A stretch of 64,000 bases of DNA from Peptococcaceae bacterium 1198_IL3148 (lineage in GTDB: Bacteria > Bacillota > Desulfotomaculia > Desulfotomaculales > Desulfohalotomaculaceae), in contig JBAIYS010000001.1 of NCBI GenBank assembly GCA_036763105.1, forward strand, positions 186,001 through 250,000. Direction: 5' to 3'. The notes under the pieces were generated by a model, which was not told where the DNA came from, made no database searches, and saw only the letters and a program-made list of their open reading frames with translations. Position 1 is the stretch's first letter. Every line of letters starts with the position of its first letter. The translations under genes and the position numbers were made by a program. Shown piece by piece: positions 17,182-24,000 of this stretch.

Positions 17182-18372
17182 ATGGAAAATAAACATTGGA
17201 AACGCAAATTATTTGCCATATATACAGGACAATTCTTTTCACTACTAAGTAGTGCCGCTGTTCAATTTAGTATTATCTGGTGGTTAACAGATACAACAGG
17301 TTCACCACTTATATTAACGCTGGCAGGATTGGCAGGATTTTTACCGCAAGCATTGATTGGACCATTGGCCGGAACGTTAACTGATCGTCACTCTCGTAAA
17401 GCCATGATGATTTTAGTAGATATTACTGTCGCGCTGGGGAGTTTACTGTTATTTATAACGATGTATTTTAGCGAGCCGAATATCGCATTAGTCCTACTCA
17501 TTTTAGTTGTTCGTTCACTTGCAACCGCATTTCATATGCCGGCAATGCAAGCTTCAATACCATTACTTGCGCCGGAAGAGCATCTGACAAATGTTGCCGG
17601 ATGGGGTCAGACGGTGAGTTCTATTTCCAATATTGCCGGGCCAGCAGTAGGTATGTCGTTACTTGCGGTTAGTTCGCTTGAATGGGTGTTATTGTTAGAT
17701 GTTTTAGGGGCAGTTATTGCAAGCAGCGTTTTACTATTTATTCACATTCCAAGAGTATCCAGAACAGAGGAACAGTTTGCCAGCAACTTCATGGCAGAAA
17801 TGAAAGCAGGATATCAGGCCATTGTAAAACATCCCATCGTTTTGAAGTTAACAATGGTCATGACCGTTGTAGCTCTTCTTTACATTCCACTGGGCACTTA
17901 CTTTCCACTTATGACACGAAATCATTTTGAAAAAGGTGTTGTAGAAGCAGGGTTAGTTGAAATCGTCTTTGCCATTGGTTTAATAGCTGGGGGCTCGATA
18001 ATAGGTGTATTAGGAGACCGCTTTGGTAAAGTAAAAACAATGGCCGTAGGAATGATGTTGATGGGTGTTGCTTTATTCGTTTCTGGGTTTCTTACACCAT
18101 CGCTATTCTATGTATTTGTTGTACTGAGTAGCTTAGTGGGTTTATCTGGCCCAATATTTTCTGCACCATTTTATGCCTATATTCAAACAGAAATTGAGCC
18201 GCATTTACTGGGACGAGTATTTAGTTTTGTTACCAGTCTATCACTCCTTGCAACTCCAATTGGATACGCGATGGCCGGAATATTAATAGAGTTAACAAGC
18301 GTTTCAACTCTATTTTCGATAATAGGCGCTTTAATTATTCTAAATGGGTTTGTGGCTACCAAGACGAAATAG
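17182..18372 (+). CDS. MFS drug efflux pump, Mef-like (macrolide efflux family)
   Basis: The 396-residue protein is a 12-helix major facilitator. It shows the motif A-like loop GPLAGTLTDRHSRK and, at the start, WKRKLFAIYTGQFFSLLSSAAVQF, which resembles Mef(A)/Mef(E). It also has an AFHMPAMQASIPLLAPEEHLT segment typical of that group. The ATG at 17182 follows GGGAGG. Control by an ErmD-like leader supports a macrolide or related ribosome-targeting drug as inducer and probable substrate. The exact substrate is inferred. A perfect 15-base-pair terminator follows. It lies next to a beta-lactamase system, so the region resembles an acquired resistance island. Confidence 0.88.
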   Translation: MENKHWKRKLFAIYTGQFFSLLSSAAVQFSIIWWLTDTTGSPLILTLAGLAGFLPQALIGPLAGTLTDRHSRKAMMILVDITVALGSLLLFITMYFSEPNIALVLLILVVRSLATAFHMPAMQASIPLLAPEEHLTNVAGWGQTVSSISNIAGPAVGMSLLAVSSLEWVLLLDVLGAVIASSVLLFIHIPRVSRTEEQFASNFMAEMKAGYQAIVKHPIVLKLTMVMTVVALLYIPLGTYFPLMTRNHFEKGVVEAGLVEIVFAIGLIAGGSIIGVLGDRFGKVKTMAVGMMLMGVALFVSGFLTPSLFYVFVVLSSLVGLSGPIFSAPFYAYIQTEIEPHLLGRVFSFVTSLSLLATPIGYAMAGILIELTSVSTLFSIIGALIILNGFVATKTK

Positions 18373-18376
18373 CATA

Positions 18377-18425
18377 GGAATCGATACCAGCTTGATAATT
18401 AGGCTGGTATCGATTCCCAGTTTTC
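18377..18425 (+). terminator. terminator of the efflux gene
   Basis: GGAATCGATACCAGC and GCTGGTATCGATTCC form a perfect 15-base-pair stem with an 11-base loop, followed by CAGTTTTCT. Confidence 0.85.
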
Positions 18426-18540
18426 TCTGTCCATGCTCTCTGGGTCTATTAAGGTTTGGACCTCCGCATAGTGCTGCAAGTGTTGCCACTCACGCTGGGT
18501 CAGGCTTAGCTGGTCGCGCGCAAAAAATATTTTAATGTTG
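18399..18540 (-). pseudogene. C-terminal remnant of an unidentified gene
   Basis: Read on the minus strand, an open stretch of about 46 codons ends at TAA 18401-18399 and contains TQREWQHLQHYAEVQTLID and DRENWESIPA. It has a GC-rich protein-like composition but no start, and it is cut off at the BlaI operator region. It looks like the tail of a gene lost when the resistance genes were joined. I do not recognise the family. The efflux gene terminator overlaps its end. Confidence 0.4.
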
Positions 18541-18591
18541 ACAATTATAGATTACAAGTGTAATCTATATATAGATTTACAAGTGTAATCT
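18538..18591 (+). promoter_or_regulatory. beta-lactamase promoter with two BlaI operators
   Basis: TTGACA at 18538-18543, a 17-base spacer and TAATCT at 18561-18566 make the promoter. Two dyads with the BlaI/MecI core TACA-N2-TGTA lie at 18549-18566, overlapping the -10, and at 18573-18591. A matching site precedes blaI, so BlaI should repress this promoter until BlaR1 senses a beta-lactam. Confidence 0.85.
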
Positions 18592-18716
18592 GAATAGACA
18601 TTCTTGGAAGGAGGTGCGTTATTTAACCATTGGAGCATTAGTTTGTTTAAGACAGTTTTATGCGTGCGAAGCTTCTCAAAGCCTATCATTTATTAAAATT
18701 AAAGGAGGTCAAGCCC

Positions 18717-19565
18717 TTGAAAACAATTAAGCTACTGTTTCTATTGCTTGCACTTACAATAGTGGTTGGGTGCAGCCCCAACACAGAAAGTATAGCACAA
18801 GGTCCGCCCGAAAAACCTGTTCAGAATATCGTTGACCTATCCAAATCTTTCAAAGATATAACTGGTACCTTGGTGGTAAAGGATATTCAATCTGGTCAGT
18901 TGGATATATACAACGAGGTGAACGCTCAAAAAAGCTTTTCCCCGATGTCATCGTTTAAAATTATGAATTCTCTCGTCGCATTACAAAGCGGCGTCATACA
19001 CAAGGATAATTCCACCAAAAAATGGGACGGGGCCCTCCATCCTATATCGACGTGGAACCAAGATCATGATTTACAATCTGCCTTTGCAAATTCCGTTGTT
19101 TGGTATTACCAAGAATTGGCTCCGGACATAGGCGCTGACACAATGAAAAAATACATAACTGAAAATGAATATGGTAATCAAGACATAAGTAAGGGTAATA
19201 TTGACGATTTTTGGTTAGACCAGGGGTCTTTAAAAATCTCGGCCTTAGAACAGATCTCTTTTTTGGAAAAACTATGCACAAATAGCCTATCCTTTGACCA
19301 GCAGGTTCAGCAAGATGTTAAAGAGATTATGGTGATAAAAAAAATCGGCAACACTGAGTTTGCAGGCAAAACTGGTTCAAGCCAAAACGGATTTGGTTGG
19401 TTTGTAGGATATTTGAAAAACGGCGACCAAATCAAAGTGTTTGCTACTAATGTGGAAGGATTGGTAAACAAGGAGGACCCCCCAGCAGGCTTTGTGGCAA
19501 GAGACATCACAGTTGATGCTTTAAAGAGCTTGAAATATTTACCCGAGGAATTTTCCCTTAAATAA
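18717..19565 (+). CDS. bla: class D beta-lactamase (OXA/BPU type lipoprotein)
   Basis: The 282-residue enzyme hydrolyses beta-lactams. Class D motifs are visible: the active-site SSFK (S78, K81), SVV (the S-x-V/N motif) and KTG in FAGKTGSS. A lipobox VVGC at C19 anchors it outside the membrane. The start is the TTG at 18717, seven bases after a consensus AAAGGAGGT. A longer frame upstream lacks a site. Two BlaI operators lie upstream, and convergent blaR1 and blaI follow. The protein resembles the sensor domain of the neighbouring BlaR1 (shared WNQDH, YGN-DIS and KTGS blocks), as expected for co-evolved sensor and enzyme. Confidence 0.93.
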   Translation: MKTIKLLFLLLALTIVVGCSPNTESIAQGPPEKPVQNIVDLSKSFKDITGTLVVKDIQSGQLDIYNEVNAQKSFSPMSSFKIMNSLVALQSGVIHKDNSTKKWDGALHPISTWNQDHDLQSAFANSVVWYYQELAPDIGADTMKKYITENEYGNQDISKGNIDDFWLDQGSLKISALEQISFLEKLCTNSLSFDQQVQQDVKEIMVIKKIGNTEFAGKTGSSQNGFGWFVGYLKNGDQIKVFATNVEGLVNKEDPPAGFVARDITVDALKSLKYLPEEFSLK

Positions 19566-19567
19566 AT

Positions 19568-19604
19568 TGAAAACCGTTTATGCTTAAGCATAACGGTTTT
19601 TTTG
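19568..19604. terminator. bidirectional terminator between bla and blaR1
   Basis: AAAACCGTTTATGC pairs with GCATAACGGTTTT around TTAA, with A- and T-runs on the two sides. It ends both convergent genes. Confidence 0.88.
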
Positions 19605-19612
19605 ATTAGATG

Positions 19613-21391
19613 CTATAATATATTTTTGTCTTGGAGAATTTGCCTGCTTATGCTGGCTGCCATTTTTCCATCTGCGCTAAGGTTGCCCTGAATATGGGTG
19701 GCAAAAACAAACACGTCTTTGCCCTTTTCCACATATCCGATATACCAGCCAATTCCAATCTTGTCGTTAATAATTCCCGAACCGGTTTTCCCTGACAGCA
19801 CCGCCCCCGGTTGTTCTGATATACGCATGGCTCTTTTAACCACATCAACGTTGCTTGGGGCAAAGGGTAATTTATATGTATACATATCTCTTAGAAATTC
19901 CACTTGTTCAATAGGACTGATTCGAAGAGAAGATTCAAGCCAAAACTCTTTTATACCACCTGAAATATCACAATTTCCATAATCTATTTGTTCAAAATAC
20001 CTTTTGATTTCCTTTTCTCCTACCCTTGAGTCAACCTCCTGAAAGAACCAGTTAACCGATTTTCTAATAGCAGACACCAGAGAATGATCCTGATTCCAAG
20101 ATTCAACAGGGTACAATGTCCCATCCCAGCTTATTACAGTTTTTTCGTTAATTACTCCGGTCTCAAGCCCAATTAATGAGCTGACAATTTTATAGGTTGA
20201 AAATGGGGAGAATCGCTTGCTGCTTGTTTCAGCATTATATATTTCATACCGGTCATCATTCAAATTGTATAACACAAAACTGCCGGCATAATCATGAAAG
20301 TACTGATCTAAACCGACAATTTTTACATCGCCGAGTTGTTTTATTTTAACGTTATGATACGAACTCGCCTCCTCAGCGTCCGAAAGGGTAATTAATGCCA
20401 TAAGTAAAAAAATAACTGTCATAAGGAAATATCCTTGCTTGTCTGCCTGCTTATTAGAGGTAGCAATTCGGCTTATTCGCTCCTTAAACGGACTTCCTCC
20501 AAAAGAGCTTACCGGTATTAACGGTGACCAATAAGGAAACTTCTCCAGATAGGAAATCAGTGCCAAACCATAATCTCTGAATTCTTCCGTTCTCAAATGG
20601 GCTAAAACAGTGGCATCACAACAAACCTCTCTGTCTAACCGCAGACGATAAAACCCATACCAGATAAATGGATTAAACCAATGCATAATTTGCAAAATAT
20701 ACAGTAGCCAATTGACCCAAAGATCCTTTCTCTTAACATGAGCTAATTCATGTAAGAGGACATATCTCAATTCTGCCTGGGTTAAATTAGCCCTTGTCCC
20801 CAAAGGTAATACTATGTAAGGCTTTATAACACCGATTACCAGTGGTATCTTAGAAATGGTACCTTCTACAAGAATGACATTATCTTTACTATTTAATTCA
20901 CTCTGACATTGTCTAAAAAGACCCAAAACAACAGGATCCTTTATTACTTTGCATTTCCTTAAACCTACTCTTATCCGTAAGTTAAGGTATGTCGTGTGGG
21001 CACAAAGTGCAAAAACCCCAAGTCCCCAAATTATCGTAAAGAGACCGAGGGGAGTCATTCCTCTCTCTACGGCTATGCTATGATGTTCCATTTCCTGAAA
21101 ACTTTCCCTGTGACCGGGTTTGGTTTCTATTCCTAACAATTTTTGACCATCCTGTATATAATTTTCAACCGATTTAGGCTCAAATAAATGTAACAGGTTT
21201 AATATGCTAAGGGGGCTTTCAGGTGCAACAGGCAAGATGAGCCGAATAATTAGAAGAAACCATAATAGATAAGTCCATTTGGGCCCCAGTCTATTTTTAA
21301 AAATAGACCTGATGAATATAATTAGCCCAACCAGAATACTTCCCACCAAGGATGTCTTTAGCAGCCAAGGGATAAAAACTAAAAACCCCAT
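19613..21391 (-). CDS. blaR1: BlaR1/MecR1 beta-lactam sensor-protease
   Basis: The 592-residue membrane protein has four N-terminal helices and a cytoplasmic M56 metalloprotease domain with HELAH near residue 214, the zinc-binding HExxH site. An extracellular penicillin-binding sensor follows with SPFSTYK (acylated serine), SVNWFF and SGKTGSG. Acylation by a beta-lactam is known in this family to trigger cleavage of BlaI. It is encoded just downstream of blaI with a 13-base gap, in one minus-strand operon. All catalytic motifs are present, so it should be functional. Confidence 0.94.
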   Translation of the reverse strand: MGFLVFIPWLLKTSLVGSILVGLIIFIRSIFKNRLGPKWTYLLWFLLIIRLILPVAPESPLSILNLLHLFEPKSVENYIQDGQKLLGIETKPGHRESFQEMEHHSIAVERGMTPLGLFTIIWGLGVFALCAHTTYLNLRIRVGLRKCKVIKDPVVLGLFRQCQSELNSKDNVILVEGTISKIPLVIGVIKPYIVLPLGTRANLTQAELRYVLLHELAHVKRKDLWVNWLLYILQIMHWFNPFIWYGFYRLRLDREVCCDATVLAHLRTEEFRDYGLALISYLEKFPYWSPLIPVSSFGGSPFKERISRIATSNKQADKQGYFLMTVIFLLMALITLSDAEEASSYHNVKIKQLGDVKIVGLDQYFHDYAGSFVLYNLNDDRYEIYNAETSSKRFSPFSTYKIVSSLIGLETGVINEKTVISWDGTLYPVESWNQDHSLVSAIRKSVNWFFQEVDSRVGEKEIKRYFEQIDYGNCDISGGIKEFWLESSLRISPIEQVEFLRDMYTYKLPFAPSNVDVVKRAMRISEQPGAVLSGKTGSGIINDKIGIGWYIGYVEKGKDVFVFATHIQGNLSADGKMAASISRQILQDKNIL

Positions 21392-21404
21392 TTAAAATAC
21401 CCCC

Positions 21405-21779
21405 TCACTGCCCTTTTTTGTCCAAAATTTCTTTTAGCTCCTCAATTTCTTTTTGGGATAACTTGTGCTGCTCAAGAAAATTAACAAACATGACACTAAG
21501 TGCCCCATCATAGACTCTTTTTAAGAAGGAGCGATTTTCCGCCTTAATGCACTCCTCTTCGGAAACAAGGGGATAATAAACATAAGTTCTCCCCTCTTTT
21601 TGATAAGAGATTGCTCCTTTCTTTACCAACCTTCCTAGCAAGGTCTTGATGGTTTTGTCATTCCACGCTATAACCCCGTCTAGTTTTTTAATTACATCAT
21701 TGGCTGTAGCGGGTGATTCAGACCAGATGACCTTCATAACCTGCCACTCAGCATCCGATATTTTTGGCAATTGTCTCAT
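21405..21779 (-). CDS. blaI: BlaI/MecI-family penicillinase repressor
   Basis: The 124-residue winged-helix repressor begins LPKISDAEWQVMKVIW, the hallmark of BlaI/MecI. It has the C-terminal dimerisation helices where BlaR1-dependent cleavage normally occurs. It should bind the TACA-N2-TGTA dyads at 18549-18591 and its own dyad at 21796-21809. It is the first gene of the blaI-blaR1 operon. Confidence 0.94.
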   Translation of the reverse strand: MRQLPKISDAEWQVMKVIWSESPATANDVIKKLDGVIAWNDKTIKTLLGRLVKKGAISYQKEGRTYVYYPLVSEEECIKAENRSFLKRVYDGALSVMFVNFLEQHKLSQKEIEELKEILDKKGQ

Positions 21780-21795
21780 GGTACACCCCTCTAGT

Positions 21796-21809
21796 ATTAC
21801 AATTGTAAT
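21796..21809 (-). promoter_or_regulatory. BlaI autoregulatory operator
   Basis: ATTACAATTGTAAT is a perfect 14-base dyad with the TACA-N2-TGTA core, 17 bases before the blaI start codon. Confidence 0.82.
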
Positions 21810-22018
21810 TCTTGGGTTTAATCATACTCTGTTTGTTCTGCCTTGTCAATGTAGTAAGGCCTAATTCCCTGGTTACCACCAGAGTAATGAGGTCATGAGG
21901 TCACAGGTATGTGAAAACAAAAAAGACATTAATCTGGTTATTTTTGATACCAATACATAATTGCGGAATAACTGCTAATAATAACTGTATCAAAACAATA
22001 TATAGGAGTTGATTAGAT

Positions 22019-22759
22019 ATGGAACAAATGCAGCAGCCATCCCCCACCACCGACATAAATATGGCTATGACCAACCTAAAAAATTTTGGGGGCAATTTCA
22101 ATCTCGATAAATCAGGATTTCAACCGAATACGCCCGGACATGACACCAATCACGAGATGATTCTACGTCAACAGCCAAGAACGGTAAAAAAAGTTGGTGC
22201 CGGTATCGGACTTCCCTATGAAACCAGATTGGAAATGGCGTTAATGTTAGACGACCATCAGTGTGCTCTACACGTGGCTATGCATCAGTACAACAAACAC
22301 CATTGGATGAGCGAAGGTGCTGAAGCATTTTTAAGTTTGCACGAACTTCTGGCGGAGCATAGGGATAAAACCCAAGATCATATTGATAAAATCGGCGAGC
22401 GGGTTGCTCGCCTGGGAGGTGTACCCACCGCTCACCCGGTCACACAACATGAGCTATCCTATATTAAACATGAGGTGGAAGGCCGTTATACAATGCGGGA
22501 CTTTATCCGCAATGACCTTGAACATGAACTAAAAATCCAAGAAATGTTACGCAAACAGATTACCCGTGCCCATGAACTTAAGGACTGGGGAACCATCGAA
22601 GTTTTGGAAGAGGTCCTTCTGGACCGAGAAGACCTGGGCTATCACCTTTACAGTGTACTTGAAGACGATACGTTGGTGCGGGGCATGAATCACTTACTAG
22701 ATGGTAATATAGACATTGCCGGTGATCGGCCGATGGATCCAGCTACTAAGTTGCAATAA
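22019..22759 (+). CDS. Dps/ferritin-like protein with an N-terminal extension
   Basis: The 246-residue protein has a ferritin-like four-helix core from about residue 75, with HHWMSEGAEAFLSLHELLAEH followed by DHIDKIGERVARLGGVP, the Dps-type ferroxidase and helix pattern. About 70 residues of polar N-terminal extension are unusual compared with short Dps proteins and resemble the DNA-binding tails of DpsA-type members. The role is probably iron storage and protection from oxidative damage. AGGAG precedes the ATG. The neighbouring upstream genes are on the opposite strand, and a hairpin follows. Confidence 0.85.
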   Translation: MEQMQQPSPTTDINMAMTNLKNFGGNFNLDKSGFQPNTPGHDTNHEMILRQQPRTVKKVGAGIGLPYETRLEMALMLDDHQCALHVAMHQYNKHHWMSEGAEAFLSLHELLAEHRDKTQDHIDKIGERVARLGGVPTAHPVTQHELSYIKHEVEGRYTMRDFIRNDLEHELKIQEMLRKQITRAHELKDWGTIEVLEEVLLDREDLGYHLYSVLEDDTLVRGMNHLLDGNIDIAGDRPMDPATKLQ

Positions 22760-22763
22760 CACC

Positions 22764-22803
22764 GAAGGAAGCCAACTCCATAAAAGATGAATTGGCTTCC
22801 TTC
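22764..22803. terminator. hairpin between the Dps gene and the convergent secreted-protein gene
   Basis: GAAGGAAGCCAA and TTGGCTTCCTTC form a perfect 12-base-pair stem between convergent genes. T-runs are weak on both sides. Confidence 0.65.
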
Positions 22804-22816
22804 ATTCATTTCCTCA

Positions 22817-23797
22817 TTATTGCATTTTTTCTCCATTATCTATTACAATTTGAGCTTCGAACACATAGGCGTTATTCATCTGCAGCACATCCCTGAAGAA
22901 GCTTAAAGGAACATATGTTGTACCTTCCACCAGCGCTGGAGCAGTGCCTAATTGGATGGGGGTATTACCCATGTAAAGATAGTTGTCTTCCCCTACTTTT
23001 AGAGAAATGCCTTTATCCAGGATAATACTTTTTAACTGGTCATCCCATTGCACATCAAGTGCTAAGGCATCGGCGATGGCACGCAGTGGCACCATCACAG
23101 TGCCTTGCTCATTAGTATAAGCTGCCGGAGCTTCTATTTTCTCGTTATTCACAACCATTTCCATGGTGGAAACATCATAAAGCGGTGCAATGGCTTGTTC
23201 CCCATCTAATACAACCACTTTAGTGGGGGTTGTTTGGGCGGGAATACTTTTGGTGGCTACGTCATATATAACCACCAGTTTTTTGCTGGCCAACCGACCA
23301 GCAAAGGATTTGCCATCGGCGGAGATAACTTCTGTATCATTAGAAATATTTAGTTTTAATGTATGATCAGCACTAACCAGATTTTTATCAAAGATGTCAA
23401 CTTTAATATTTTGGTCTTTGCTGTCAATAGCCACAACCTCAGCGCTGTATTGCACAGGGTAAATCATTATCATCGGTGCATTGCTGTCATAATATCCAGT
23501 GATTTCAGACCCTACAGCTATTTCAACGTCATTTAGAATATAGGTATCATCAGATACAATAATGTTTGCCTCTATCCCTTTTTCATTTTCTACCAACACA
23601 AGTTTGGAACCTGCCACACCTTCACGTTCGGTTACTTTTTTAACTGTGCCAGTAAAAGAGTTGAAGTGAGATTGTTCATTAATTTGTTTTACATCACTAA
23701 CAATTGTCGTATCCCCAGTGTCAGCAGCGAAGGCTGTAACCGCTGGCAACGCCAACATAGTCACCAAAAGTCCGGCAAATATTTTTTTGAAATTCAT
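22817..23797 (-). CDS. secreted protein with copper amine oxidase N-type domain
   Basis: The 326-residue protein has a classical signal peptide (MNFKKIFAGLLVTMLALPA, cleavage near AFA-AD). The C-terminal part has VNNEKIEAPAAYTNEQGTV, VPLRAIADALALDVQWD and TYVPLSFFRDVLQM, the repeat of the copper amine oxidase N-terminal domain family common in Clostridia. No amine oxidase catalytic domain is present. The central part is a beta-rich segment with repeated metal- or polymer-binding-like strands of unknown role. It is probably attached to the cell surface or released. Confidence 0.82.
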   Translation of the reverse strand: MNFKKIFAGLLVTMLALPAVTAFAADTGDTTIVSDVKQINEQSHFNSFTGTVKKVTEREGVAGSKLVLVENEKGIEANIIVSDDTYILNDVEIAVGSEITGYYDSNAPMIMIYPVQYSAEVVAIDSKDQNIKVDIFDKNLVSADHTLKLNISNDTEVISADGKSFAGRLASKKLVVIYDVATKSIPAQTTPTKVVVLDGEQAIAPLYDVSTMEMVVNNEKIEAPAAYTNEQGTVMVPLRAIADALALDVQWDDQLKSIILDKGISLKVGEDNYLYMGNTPIQLGTAPALVEGTTYVPLSFFRDVLQMNNAYVFEAQIVIDNGEKMQ

Positions 23798-24000
23798 AAT
23801 GTAGATACCCCTTTTCAGTAGTTTTCACATATAAGACGGCTGAGCGCAACAAAAGGTTGCAATAACAATAACCAATGGTAACCGACATGATACATAAGCA
23901 CCTAAAAATATAATGTTAAATAATAACAAATATTTAAAAAGGTTTTAGTGCATTACTGTAGAAATATACCATAATTTAACCTAATAGGTGTGATAATAAC

